Positions 1 through 9,244 of a DNA stretch of 62,277 nt are shown here, in pieces; position 1 is the first letter of the stretch; each line of letters begins with the position of its first letter. The notes under the pieces were generated by a model. The model saw nothing but the letters and a program-made list of their open reading frames with translations, made no database searches and had not been told where the DNA came from. The DNA is from Gemmatimonadota bacterium (GTDB lineage: Bacteria > Gemmatimonadota > Gemmatimonadetes > Gemmatimonadales > GWC2-71-9). The stretch is from contig JAPULZ010000243.1 in assembly GCA_027294455.1 (NCBI GenBank), forward strand, positions 1 to 62,277, written 5' to 3'. The translations under genes and the position numbers were made by a program.

Positions 1-2880
1 CAGATCCCTCCCTTTCTCTGTCGCGGGGATCCCCTCCTCCATCCACCGCGGCGCCGGCATGCCCATGAGGTAGTGATCGAAGAACTGCTGCATGCGGACC
101 GCAAGGTCTTTGCGGTTCTGGTACTTCCGCAAGCCGTGCGCCTCACCGTTGTAGTTCAGCAGCCACACGGGCTTGTGCAGCCGGCGCAGGGCGACGAAGA
201 ACTCGATGCCCTGGTACCACGGCACCGCCCCGTCCTCGTCATTGTGCATCATGAGCACCGGAGTCTGGATCTTGTCGGCCCGGAAGATCGGCGAGTTCTC
301 GATATAGCGCGGCTGCTGCTCCCACAACGAGCCACCGAGGCGGCTCTGGGTACGCTCGTACTGCATCGCGCGGCTCACCCCACTTTGCCACCGGATGCCG
401 CCGTACGCACTGGTCATGTTCGAGACGGGGGCGCCGGCCTCCACGGCGGCGAAGATATTGCTACGGGTGACGAGGTAGGCGGTCTGATACCCCCCCCAGC
501 TGTGTCCCTGCGCGCCGACGCGCTCCGGGTCCACGAACCCCTGGGCGAGAATGCTCAATACCCCCGGCACCAGACAATTCAAAGCGCTCTCGCCCGGGTA
601 GCCGTCGCGGTAGTAAATGTCCGGGATGAACACCACGTACCCGCGGCTCACGTAGAACGAGACGTTTATGCTGGACGAACCGGGAGAGGGAGCGCGGTGT
701 GCGTGGAGGTTGTCGGAGTTCTTCTCGTAGTAATACACCATCATCGGGTACTTCCGATTCGGATCGAAGTTCTCCGGCTTGAACAGCAACCCCTGCAGCC
801 GAAGCCCATCGGTGGACACCCAGTTGACCAGTTCGGAGGTGCCCCAGAGGTAATCGTCCTGCTGCGGGTTCGCGTGACTCAGGCGCTGCGGGCTGGTGAA
901 ACTCAGGTCGCTGGTCCACAAATCCGGGAATTTCTGGAAGCTCTCGCGGGTGAAAATGACCACGTCGGCGTCCTTCGCCTTCTGCGGCGCGCCGAAGCGG
1001 AGGCCCTCCATGACGATTCGCCGGGGCTCCCGCGATCCCTTCACCCGGTCGCTGTAGAAGCCCGACCGCTTGGTGTCGAGATCGAAAGCCGACAGCAGCA
1101 GATCGCCGTCGCCGATGACGCCCGCCGACCGGCGGCGGCCTCCGAAGCCGCCGCCCCCAAACCCTGCGAAGCCTCCCGCCCGCTCGAGATCGACATAGCG
1201 GAAGCGGATGTTCTCCCGCCGGCCGAGGCCCTCGGTGATGTTCCGTGCCACCTCGCCGCCGGTGGGATCCAGTGCCCAGATGTCGTACCGGTCGTTCACG
1301 AGAAACCGCTCGTCGTTCTTCGTCCAGCCCGCCAACCCGTTCGAGCCGGGGATCATGGGCCGGTCGTGGAGCTCGTCGTAGAGGGGGACCCCGATTCCCG
1401 CCGTCAGGTTGATCGCCTCACCGCCTGCCATCGGCTTGGCGAACCAGGCCCGCTCGTGACCGTCCCACCACGTGATGTACTTCCCACGCGGGGACAAACT
1501 GGCCGACGCCTGAATCCTCTCCAACAGCCGCGTGGCGAGTCCGGTGCTTACGTCGATGACGTAGACGTCGTTGTACCCGGGTGAGTCCCAGGAAATCTCC
1601 TGGCGGTACGCCATGTTCGTGACAGCGAGCGCCAGGTCACCGTCACCGGAATCCACCACCGTTACGCTCGGACGATCGATGGTGGCCAGCTGCACCACAC
1701 GGTTGTCGTCGAGATGGACCACGGCGCTGTAGCTGCGGTCCAATTCCCGCTGCAGCTGCGCCAGCTGGTTCGGCTGGAGCAAGGGATCCCTCCAGTTCCA
1801 CACGTCGAGTTCCACCTTCTCCCACTCGGGCGGCTCCTCCGGATCGGGGGCCCGCCGCGGCGCCGTGCCGAAAAACAGGCGCGTTCCATCCTCCGAGAAC
1901 GATGTCTCACCGTTCTCGCTCACCCACCACCGCGCGGGAATGCCACGGGTCGCTTCACCGGCGACGGCTTGTGCCGCATCGCCGCCGGCACGCCAGTGAT
2001 ACAGGGTAAAGGCCGGTTGATCCTCCTCGAATTCGTCCCGGTTCGCGAGGAAGGCGACCTGGTCACCTGAGTCGTCCAAGGCAAGGTTCTTGTATCTGCC
2101 CTTGCCCGTCATCAACGCCACCGCGTCAGCGATGCCGGGCGTCACGACGAAGACGCCGTCGGCATCGCCTGCTTCATTCGAGGCCGCATACGCCAACCGC
2201 GACCCGTTCTCGGCGAACGCATACGCGGTCACGTCTTCGTACTGCCACTCTTCGCCGCTGACCAGGTTCCGCACGAGGAGCTGTGTGCCCTCGGCCTTGG
2301 AGTCCCTATCGTCGTCTCCGCCCCCACGGCCTGCCCCACCACGACCGCGCTGGCCGGCGGGCCGGGCGTCGGCTTCACTGGAATCCTCTGGCTCGGGCTC
2401 GGCCTCTTCGTGCAGGTACGCCACCCACCCTGCGGCGTCGTCGGGGAGGGCAAAGGATTGCACGCGGGCAATCCGCGTTATCTCGCCACTGGCCAGGTTG
2501 AGAATCCCCAGGGAGTCCTTGGGCAGCTCGGCGGGCCGGGCGTCGTTGATGCGCATGTCCTTGACGATCGAGTCCACCGGCGCGATCTCGAACACCACGA
2601 AACGGGAATCCTGGCTGAACTCGGCCGATCCCCCGCGGGGAATCTCGATGTCCTGCCCCGACCCGATGTTCCTGACGTGGAGCACGCCGTCTCCCATCCC
2701 CGGAGTGAGCCGATAGAGCATCCACTGCCCATCGTTGGAAATGGCCCGGGCGGTGATGCGATTCCACCCGTCGTAGACGGAGTGGTCGAGTGGGACCTTG
2801 GTCTGTTGCGCCGCCCCGGAGACGGTGCTCACCGAGACCGCCGCCAGCGCCAGGAAAAACGCTCTAATCGGATGCTTCAT
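1..2880 (-). CDS. S9 family prolyl oligopeptidase (C-terminus cut by window edge)
   Basis: Secreted serine peptidase with an N-terminal beta-propeller-like part and a C-terminal alpha/beta hydrolase domain. The frame is open from the ATG at 2880 to base 1, at least 960 residues, so only the extreme C-terminus is missing. The N-terminus (MKHPIRAFFLALAAVS) is a signal peptide. The nucleophile motif GHSWGGYQ puts the catalytic Ser at about residue 794. The acid lies in HNDEDGAVPW (about 878-887) and the His in NGEAHGLR (about 909-916), in the family's order. An Asp/Arg/Gly-rich low-complexity insert lies around residues 160-190 of the propeller part. The family cleaves short peptides, so a role in periplasmic peptide use is likely. 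It appears to be transcribed on its own; a strong hairpin separates it from the gene upstream. Confidence 0.93.
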   Translation of the reverse strand, partial: MKHPIRAFFLALAAVSVSTVSGAAQQTKVPLDHSVYDGWNRITARAISNDGQWMLYRLTPGMGDGVLHVRNIGSGQDIEIPRGGSAEFSQDSRFVVFEIAPVDSIVKDMRINDARPAELPKDSLGILNLASGEITRIARVQSFALPDDAAGWVAYLHEEAEPEPEDSSEADARPAGQRGRGGAGRGGGDDDRDSKAEGTQLLVRNLVSGEEWQYEDVTAYAFAENGSRLAYAASNEAGDADGVFVVTPGIADAVALMTGKGRYKNLALDDSGDQVAFLANRDEFEEDQPAFTLYHWRAGGDAAQAVAGEATRGIPARWWVSENGETSFSEDGTRLFFGTAPRRAPDPEEPPEWEKVELDVWNWRDPLLQPNQLAQLQRELDRSYSAVVHLDDNRVVQLATIDRPSVTVVDSGDGDLALAVTNMAYRQEISWDSPGYNDVYVIDVSTGLATRLLERIQASASLSPRGKYITWWDGHERAWFAKPMAGGEAINLTAGIGVPLYDELHDRPMIPGSNGLAGWTKNDERFLVNDRYDIWALDPTGGEVARNITEGLGRRENIRFRYVDLERAGGFAGFGGGGFGGRRRSAGVIGDGDLLLSAFDLDTKRSGFYSDRVKGSREPRRIVMEGLRFGAPQKAKDADVVIFTRESFQKFPDLWTSDLSFTSPQRLSHANPQQDDYLWGTSELVNWVSTDGLRLQGLLFKPENFDPNRKYPMMVYYYEKNSDNLHAHRAPSPGSSSINVSFYVSRGYVVFIPDIYYRDGYPGESALNCLVPGVLSILAQGFVDPERVGAQGHSWGGYQTAYLVTRSNIFAAVEAGAPVSNMTSAYGGIRWQSGVSRAMQYERTQSRLGGSLWEQQPRYIENSPIFRADKIQTPVLMMHNDEDGAVPWYQGIEFFVALRRLHKPVWLLNYNGEAHGLRKYQNRKDLAVRMQQFFDHYLMGMPAPRWMEEGIPATEKGRDL

Positions 2881-2999
2881 GGGTCGTCTCGTGTTGAGGA
2901 GTCGAGGGATTGTAGGGCGAAAACGGAGTGCCCGCCAGGCCGCCCCAGTGGACAGTCCCCGCTGCCCCTCCACCCAAGTGTACCAGTGGGCGACGTAAG

Positions 3000-3035
3000 A
3001 GTGGCCAGCAACCGATTCTGCGGTCGCTGGCCACT
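3000..3035 (-). terminator. Strong hairpin after the triple-repeat protein gene
   Basis: Inverted repeat with 15-base arms (3000-3014 and 3021-3035), one A-C mismatch and a 6-base loop (attctg). It starts 20 bases past the stop codon of the minus-strand gene that ends at 3056. There is no clear U-tract after it on the minus strand, so it may be a Rho-assisted terminator or an RNA-stabilising 3' structure rather than a classic intrinsic terminator. Confidence 0.55.
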
Positions 3036-3055
3036 GTCTACGAGGCGCGGCGAGG

Positions 3056-4306
3056 TTAGCGGAACACCACCCGATCGAACTCGTGCCACAGGAGCATCAC
3101 GGCCTCGCCGTCTTCCGAGTGGATGAAGATGCCCTTGTTGTCTTCGTTGACGTCATTGGAGTCGCGCATCAGCAGCACACGCTCATCCCGCAGTGTCACC
3201 CGAGACGTATTCTCCGAGACCCGCTCGATGGACAGGATGAGGCCGAACTCCACGTCATATTCCAAGCCCTGGTACCCGCCATCCAGGCCTTCCCAGGTCC
3301 ACTGCTCGTCATTGTCCCAGCGGATCGTCCCGGAATACTCCCGGCCGTCGGTCGCGTAGACCGTTCCCTCGAGGCGCCGCCCGCCGTCGAACACGCCGTA
3401 GTTCTGGGCGACCGGATCGTGGAAACGCACTTCGCGGAACTCGTCCCAGGTCACCTCAACGCGGCCCAAACCCGGATCGCTGATGAAGATGCCGCGATTG
3501 CCGCTGTTGACGTCGTTGGTGCCGCTCATCTCGAGTTCCTGGCCGTTGTGCAGCGTGACGTAGGCCCGACTCGAGCTGGCCCGCTCGATGGCGGCGATGT
3601 TGCGGAAGGGCACCGCCCGCCGACGCCCGTTCACATCACCGTCCAACTCGTCGACGCCGTAGATCTCGTCGCGGTCCCAGGTGATCCACCCGGTGAACTC
3701 CTCGCCCCCGCGGGTCGTGAGCGTCCCGTGCAAACGGCCGCCGAACCGCGCATCCCGGGCCGGCGCCGGCAGAAACTCGACGATATCGAGGTCGTCCCAC
3801 GAGATCTCCACGTCGCCCTGGTCGGCGTCCTCGACAGTGATCACGAGCCCGCTCCCCAGGTCATTCGAGCTGCTGCTCAGCTCTTGCTCTTCACCCGACT
3901 TCAACACGAGCAGCGCATGATCGTCGTCCAGGACTTCGATTTGCCGAATGTGGCCGAACCGAATGACGGAGCTGGCCGAACTCGTCCATCGCGAATTGGT
4001 TTCGGAACCAATGCGAATTCCGAAGACGCGGACGGCGCGCTCCTCTTCGTACCGATCGCCCGAAAGCCGTTCCGCTTCCCGCATGTGACGCCGCGGCAGG
4101 CGCTTCGTCGCATCGAGATGATCGGTCCAGTGACCCTCGTTCGTATCCCAGCGGAGGAAGCCGACGTACTCCTCCCCATCGAGTGTCAGGACGCGGCCGT
4201 AGAGCCGTCCCGGATCACCGGCCTGGCTCTGCATGCTCGCCACGGTCGTCGTGACCGTCGCGGCAGCAATTGATAGTGCAAGTGCTACGCGAGCGTACGA
4301 GGTCAT
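3056..4306 (-). CDS. Secreted protein with three internal ~105-residue repeats, unknown function
   Basis: 416 residues with a signal peptide (MTSYARVALALSIAAATVTTTVA). I do not recognise a named family. The mature part is three tandem copies of one beta-rich unit. Each opens with a G-x-[LV]-x-T/A-x-[DG]-G-[ER]-E-[YF]-x-G-x-[LI]-x-W-D motif (GRVLTLDGEEYVGFLRWD, GTLTTRGGEEFTGWITWD, GTVYATDGREYSGTIRWD). Each has a middle SNDL/TNDVNSGNRGIF/SNDVNEDNKGIF loop and ends in W-x-[ED]-[FL]-[DR]-x-V-x-F. The Asn/Asp/Gly-rich loops could bind metal or sugar, but that is a guess. The start is supported by GGGGGA six bases upstream of the ATG. Likely periplasmic or surface. Confidence 0.85.
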   Translation of the reverse strand: MTSYARVALALSIAAATVTTTVASMQSQAGDPGRLYGRVLTLDGEEYVGFLRWDTNEGHWTDHLDATKRLPRRHMREAERLSGDRYEEERAVRVFGIRIGSETNSRWTSSASSVIRFGHIRQIEVLDDDHALLVLKSGEEQELSSSSNDLGSGLVITVEDADQGDVEISWDDLDIVEFLPAPARDARFGGRLHGTLTTRGGEEFTGWITWDRDEIYGVDELDGDVNGRRRAVPFRNIAAIERASSSRAYVTLHNGQELEMSGTNDVNSGNRGIFISDPGLGRVEVTWDEFREVRFHDPVAQNYGVFDGGRRLEGTVYATDGREYSGTIRWDNDEQWTWEGLDGGYQGLEYDVEFGLILSIERVSENTSRVTLRDERVLLMRDSNDVNEDNKGIFIHSEDGEAVMLLWHEFDRVVFR

Positions 4307-4547
4307 CTGAATCCCCCAAAAGTGATCCGCAATACCGTAACCTCTCCTACGGTCTCGAGTTACGAAGGTTTCACCGGCGACGAGGCCTGCAGTGCCAACC
4401 GCGGCCGCTCACAGCCGTTCATTCAGCCACCCAAAGGTTTTGAGATCATGGAGTTACCCAACTTTCGCCTGAACCACTACAGCCGCCATTCCCCACACCA
4501 ACAACGATCCAGCGCCACGCGCTGAGACACTGCAATTGCGACGCGGA

Positions 4548-5930
4548 TCAACCACCCACGACGACCACGAGCAGGCGGTCCGGCTTCAGGTACCGCTCGG
4601 CCACCCGCCGCACATCCTCCACCGATACGTCGTTCAGTCGCTCGGGGAACTGGACCAGGCCCCCAAACCCGCCATGCGTCGCCAGCTCTTCCGCGAACGT
4701 GGTCGCGACTCGATGGCCGTCGCCAAAACGAGAGGCGAAGCTGTTGAGGATGGCCTCCTTGGCCACAGACAATTCTTGCTCGGTCACGACCTCGGTGCGC
4801 ATGCGCCCGATCTCGGAAATGATGACCTCGATGAGGTCCTGCGTGACGTCGGTGGTTCCATACGTGCGGACTGTATAGGTGCCCGGACCCCGCACATTGG
4901 GCTCCGGCACACTGCGGACATCGTTGGCGAGTCCGCGTCGGAGGCCCGCTTCCTGAATCAAACGGCTATCAGTGTGTGCCCCGCCGAGAATGAAGTTCAT
5001 CACTTCGAACGCGGCGAGATCACGGGGCCGGACCAGGGAAAGCTCGTGCCCCGCGACAATCCAACGCTGGGGTCCCTCGGCCTCGTATCGATGGGTTTCA
5101 CGAAGCGGCAGGTCTACATTCGGCGCGTTCCGAAGCCTGGGAGGGAGTCGCCTCTCCCAATCACCAAAACGCTGGTCCACATCACGCAGAAACAGCGGGG
5201 GAACGAAGGGGCCCGAGACTGCGAGGACCATGTTGGTCGGGGTAAAATACTCTCGGTGAAACCGCTCGACGTCGTCCACGGTGAGCTCGGCGACCTCGGC
5301 GGCGGTCACGACCGACGTGTAGGGGTGGCCGGCGAACAAACGGCTGCGAAACAGGTCCAGCGCCGCACCGATGTCTCCGCTAACGGTCTGGATCTCCCCG
5401 GCGGGAACCGTGGACAGGGGTGGGCGCGGCATGAGCTGAAACTCTTCCAGGACCGGGCGATCGATGCAAGGCTCACGCACGACCCCCGAGAAGAGCCGCA
5501 CGCCCTGGTTCGCGTGTTCGACCGGCACCCGCAGCGTGATCGCCGTGAGGTCGACGCTCATCCGCACGCTCAGGTCCGCGGCCATGCGGTCCAAGGCCTC
5601 GCGGAACGCTCCGGGGCCCATCCAGCACGGCCCGCGGCGCAGCACCCACTCCAGCATCTCTGCCGCGCCTTGTTGTTCGTCGTCTCCGGTGCCGGCTCGG
5701 ACAAACGCCGTTAGCCGGACCACCGGGGAATCGAGTTCGGCACGAATGAATCCCACCAACCCGTTCACGAGCCGGAACTCGCTCTCGGAGGTATCCGGCA
5801 CCGTGAACTGTAGCTGGGTCAGGAAACCGGCGTGTGGCAGGCGGGATGCAGATGCCGTGACCGGAACGAATCCCGGGATGAGGATCCATGGGAGAAGCCT
5901 GCACCGATGTGTCCAGCGTTGCTTGCGCAT
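4548..5930 (-). CDS. M16 family metallopeptidase homologue with degenerate zinc motif
   Basis: About 460 residues with the two-half layout of a single M16 unit (mitochondrial processing peptidase/PqqF type). A signal peptide follows the Met at 5930; the frame is open upstream to 5996 but lacks a signal there. The zinc-binding HxxEH that should follow the GTGDDEQQGAA segment reads EMLEW (about residues 91-95), so both His ligands are lost. Family features that remain are the FTPTNMVLAVSG strand and the second-half QEAGLRRGLANDVRS region. In this family such subunits usually partner an active M16 chain. The nearest active one in the window is at 35.9-38.7 kb, and no partner is adjacent. Likely a periplasmic structural or regulatory subunit. 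Confidence 0.85.
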   Translation of the reverse strand: MRKQRWTHRCRLLPWILIPGFVPVTASASRLPHAGFLTQLQFTVPDTSESEFRLVNGLVGFIRAELDSPVVRLTAFVRAGTGDDEQQGAAEMLEWVLRRGPCWMGPGAFREALDRMAADLSVRMSVDLTAITLRVPVEHANQGVRLFSGVVREPCIDRPVLEEFQLMPRPPLSTVPAGEIQTVSGDIGAALDLFRSRLFAGHPYTSVVTAAEVAELTVDDVERFHREYFTPTNMVLAVSGPFVPPLFLRDVDQRFGDWERRLPPRLRNAPNVDLPLRETHRYEAEGPQRWIVAGHELSLVRPRDLAAFEVMNFILGGAHTDSRLIQEAGLRRGLANDVRSVPEPNVRGPGTYTVRTYGTTDVTQDLIEVIISEIGRMRTEVVTEQELSVAKEAILNSFASRFGDGHRVATTFAEELATHGGFGGLVQFPERLNDVSVEDVRRVAERYLKPDRLLVVVVGG

Positions 5931-6078
5931 CAGCGTCCTCCATACGGGGCGCGTAATCGGGGGGTGCCTCTCTTCGTCCACGCGCCCGGCTTCCACGAAG
6001 ATAACGTCCGGCTGACGCCTGGGCGACGCGCATGGTAGATTGCCCGGTCGAAAACATCTTCATCCTTCGGGAGACTCC

Positions 6079-6345
6079 ATGACCAAGCTTCGCGTTCTCG
6101 GCCTCGTCATTGCCATCGTCGCCCTGCTGGGCGGACTAATCTACGGCAGCTTCAGCGTGGTGCAATTCGAGTGCAGCCTGTGCGTGGAGTTCAACGGCCA
6201 ACGGCAATGCCGTACAGGATCTGGTGCCAGTCAGGAAGATGCCCAGGCCGCCGCACAACGGGCCGCCTGTGCCGTCATGGCAGCCGGTATGGCCGAGTCC
6301 ATTCAGTGCGACAACCAGATTCCGACCAACGTGCAGTGCCAGTGA
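6079..6345 (+). CDS. Small single-pass membrane protein with Cys-rich segment
   Basis: 88 residues. The ATG at 6079 has a CGGGAG Shine-Dalgarno a few bases upstream and directly precedes a positively charged start (MTKLR) and one hydrophobic helix (residues 5-24). A short exported domain follows with cysteines in FECSLCVEF and QRQC, one in RAACAV, and two near the end (IQCDNQ, VQCQ), which could form disulfides or bind metal. The stretch SASQEDAQAAAQRAACAVMAAGM is Ala-rich and helical. I do not recognise a family. It is divergent from the M16 homologue and convergent with the UPF0182 gene, with a hairpin repeat at the convergent junction. Confidence 0.7.
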   Translation: MTKLRVLGLVIAIVALLGGLIYGSFSVVQFECSLCVEFNGQRQCRTGSGASQEDAQAAAQRAACAVMAAGMAESIQCDNQIPTNVQCQ

Positions 6346-6352
6346 CGAGATT

Positions 6353-6390
6353 GTAGGGGCGACGCACCGCGTCGCCCGTCCCGGCCCCTA
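6353..6390. repeat. Dispersed hairpin repeat, copy 1 (convergent junction)
   Basis: The core is gggcgacgc/acc/gcgtcgccc, with arms 6357-6365 and 6369-6377, preceded by GTA and followed by GT. An outer pair taggggc/gccccta (6354-6360 and 6384-6390) competes with it. It sits between the stop codons of two converging genes (6345 and 6388). A second copy is at 43633-43658, also at a convergent junction, with a compensated stem change. Probably a bidirectional terminator-like or REP-type element. Confidence 0.7.
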
Positions 6391-9129
6391 CCGGGCGCCG
6401 CCGTCCGTCAAGTTTCGTAGACGCCGGAGCAACGCACCGACCTGCTCGATCTCGCTCCCATAGGTCGCCCAGTCGCCGATCCGCTGCGCGTCGAGGGCCC
6501 GCTGGTAGTGATCCTGTGCCTGGCGAACCAGACTCGTCATGTCGGCGGTTGAACTTCCTGCACTCGGCGCGACCGTCACCGGCAGTTCCAGCGGTAAGAG
6601 CTCTCGCCGATCATCCCCAAAGACACCGCCGAACAGCCGGGCCAGGCCCTGTTCCAGGGTCTCCTCCATCACGACCTGGTTCTGGAACGCCACGATCACG
6701 CGTTTCAGCTCCGGAATCCGGCCGCCTTCCGCCTGGAGATACAGCGCCTGGACGAACAGCAACGCCTCTTCGATGGGGATGACGAGCAAGTTGCCGCGAA
6801 TCACCTGGGACCCCTGTTGGTCCCATAGTGAGATCTGCCGGGAAATCTCCGTGTCCTGGCTGATCCGGTTGACGATCTGTGTGGGGCCGAAGACGAGGCT
6901 CTGTCGTGGGAACCGATACACCAGCAACTGGCCGTAGTTCTCGCCGTCGTTGCGGACTACCATCCACGCCGCCAGGTTGTCTTTCTGTCGCGGCGTGAAG
7001 GGCGTCATGAGGATGTACTCTTCCTTTGACTCACCGGGAAGCTTCATCACGATGTGGCGCAGGTACGGATCTCGCGATCCCTCACCGCGCGAATCCGTGG
7101 GGACCTGCCACTGGTCCTCCCGGTGGTAGAACACCTCCGGATCCGTCATGTGGTACGTCGTGAAGAGCGCCGTCTGCGCCCGGAACAAATCGTCCGGATA
7201 CCGCAGGTGCGCCCGGAGATCGGCACTCATGTCGTCCAGCGACTGGAAAATGTCCGGAAAGATCTTCGCGTACGTCTGGATGATGGGGTCGTCGGGATCG
7301 GCGATGTACGCTTGCACGTCACCATCATAGGCGTCTATGGTCACCTTGACGCTGTTTCGCAGATAGTTCGTCCCACCGCTGCCGAGCGGTTGGGCGTAGG
7401 GATACCGCCGCCCGCTCGTATAGGCATCGAGAATCCACTTCATCCGGCCATCCTCGGTCACGACCATGTAGGGGTCGCTGTCCCAACTGAGAAACGGCAG
7501 GGCCTTGCTGGCGCGCTCGCTGATGTTGCGATGGTAGATGGCCCGGCTGTCGTTTCCGATATCCTGCGACAAGAAGACCTTGAGCGATCGAAAATGCACG
7601 CTCATGAGAATCTTGCGGAGGACGGAATTGACCCGGACTCCGCCCGTGCCATCGTACGTGGTGGTGGCCGTGGAATCAGCGGCCGGATAATCAAATTCGG
7701 CCTGCCGCGTGTTGACGAATACGTAATCGTTCGACAGCTCACCGTAATAGATCTGCGGTCGGGTGATCGAGATCGATACGCTGGACCTCGGAGGGAGATC
7801 CTGGATGAACAACACCGGGAGCCCCTCCGCGGATACCTGGTTGACCGGGCTCATCGTGAGTCCCATGCCGTGGGTAAACGTCAAGTGCTCGTTGATGAAG
7901 TTTCGCGTGGGCAGCGAGGCGCTGTTCAGCTCGCGCGGTGACAACAACACCTGCCGCAGCTGGCCGTCGATGATGTAGCGGTCGTCGTCCACCGAAATGA
8001 AATCGTAGTACGTGCGGATCTCTTGCAACTGGCCGAACGTGCGTAACAGCGGGGCCCGATCCCACAAGCGCACGTTGCCGATCGTGCCGCTATTGGCCCT
8101 AATGTCCTCGAGTGTCAGCCCGGCTTCGCCCGTGATGGGGCGTACCTCGACGTCGTCGAGCCCCCACGCCGCCCGCGTGGCCGCAAGGTGCCGCTCGATA
8201 TAGGGACGTTCCTTCGCCAGTTCGTTGGGTGCGACGACGAGCTTTTGAATCGCCGACGGATATAGCCCCGCGACCACGCCGGTCACGAGGTAGAGCACCA
8301 CGGCGATGGCCAGGAATCGGGGCAGCTGATGGCTCCAGGCCCCCCACGCCACGAGGCCGACCCCGAGCAGTGCCACGACGACCGACGCCCGCAACACGGG
8401 CAGGCGCGCCGTCAGATCGGTGTAGCTCGCCCCCACGACGGTGCCCACATCCGAAAACAGCAGCCCCGGAATCCGCACCAGAAACAAGTTGACGGCGGTC
8501 GCCGCAAACATCAGGCCGATGAGAACCGCCAGGTGCCGCTCGGCCGAATGCTCGATTGCAATGCGGCGGCGGCGAATCACGATGTCCCCCCGGAGGACGT
8601 AGAGCGGCACCACCATGAATACCGAGAGCACCGTCAACGACAACGTCAGGGCCACCACCCCCGACACGGCAGGAAGTGTGAAGAAATAATACCCGATGTC
8701 TCGTCCGAACGCGGGATCCGCCAGCCCGAACGGGGTGCGATGCAGAAACAGCAACACTTCGCGCCACGCCGCCGAGGCGGAGACCCCGACGAGGAGGGCC
8801 AGGAACCCGGAAACCGGTAGGGCCAGGATCCGGAGCAGTTTCGTCACGTCGACATTGGGCGACTTGGCGTTGATGTTCACCACGATCGGATCCGGCACCA
8901 CGCCGCGCTGGGAAAACCGAAGGTTCAGATAGAAGAACACAAAGGCGATCGTCCCGACACCTACCCCAAGTAGAATTTTGGTCCACACCGTCGTGACGAA
9001 CACGCTGCGAAATCCGATGGCGTCGAACCAATACCAGTCCATACCCAAGCGCATGAGGGCCGGCAGGCCGGTGAGTACCACCAAGAGGAGCACGACGACA
9101 GCGACCAGGACCAAGGGTCCGCGTTTCAT
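6388..9129 (-). CDS. UPF0182 family large membrane protein
   Basis: About 913 residues, matching the usual length of UPF0182 (COG1615). The first ~330 residues hold about seven hydrophobic segments. A long extracytoplasmic region follows with family hallmarks (GEAGLTLEDIRANSGTIGN, FINEHLTFTHGMGLTMSPVN, YGELSNDYVFVNT, GTGGVRVNSVLRK, YAKIFPDIF). The ATG at 9129 (MKRGPLVLVAVVV) is chosen because GGAG lies nine bases upstream and a membrane helix begins at once; an ATG at 9156 is the alternative. Function is unknown. It lies 115 bases downstream of the DUF4175 gene on the same strand and may be the last gene of that operon. Confidence 0.93.
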   Translation of the reverse strand: MKRGPLVLVAVVVLLLVVLTGLPALMRLGMDWYWFDAIGFRSVFVTTVWTKILLGVGVGTIAFVFFYLNLRFSQRGVVPDPIVVNINAKSPNVDVTKLLRILALPVSGFLALLVGVSASAAWREVLLFLHRTPFGLADPAFGRDIGYYFFTLPAVSGVVALTLSLTVLSVFMVVPLYVLRGDIVIRRRRIAIEHSAERHLAVLIGLMFAATAVNLFLVRIPGLLFSDVGTVVGASYTDLTARLPVLRASVVVALLGVGLVAWGAWSHQLPRFLAIAVVLYLVTGVVAGLYPSAIQKLVVAPNELAKERPYIERHLAATRAAWGLDDVEVRPITGEAGLTLEDIRANSGTIGNVRLWDRAPLLRTFGQLQEIRTYYDFISVDDDRYIIDGQLRQVLLSPRELNSASLPTRNFINEHLTFTHGMGLTMSPVNQVSAEGLPVLFIQDLPPRSSVSISITRPQIYYGELSNDYVFVNTRQAEFDYPAADSTATTTYDGTGGVRVNSVLRKILMSVHFRSLKVFLSQDIGNDSRAIYHRNISERASKALPFLSWDSDPYMVVTEDGRMKWILDAYTSGRRYPYAQPLGSGGTNYLRNSVKVTIDAYDGDVQAYIADPDDPIIQTYAKIFPDIFQSLDDMSADLRAHLRYPDDLFRAQTALFTTYHMTDPEVFYHREDQWQVPTDSRGEGSRDPYLRHIVMKLPGESKEEYILMTPFTPRQKDNLAAWMVVRNDGENYGQLLVYRFPRQSLVFGPTQIVNRISQDTEISRQISLWDQQGSQVIRGNLLVIPIEEALLFVQALYLQAEGGRIPELKRVIVAFQNQVVMEETLEQGLARLFGGVFGDDRRELLPLELPVTVAPSAGSSTADMTSLVRQAQDHYQRALDAQRIGDWATYGSEIEQVGALLRRLRNLTDGGAR

Positions 9130-9244
9130 GTGAGGCAACTCCGGGTTGGAACTCATGCGTGAAAGGTAATCGAATAGAACGGGCTCGCCGGTCGGATCCG
9201 CTACGCACTCCGTAGCGGACCGCCGACGGCGCCCCGGCGAGATA

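Noticed and set aside
73..1584. 503-codon plus-strand frame
   Set aside because: Antisense shadow of the S9 peptidase; Arg/Pro/Val-rich with no domain, as expected from a GC-rich gene read backwards.
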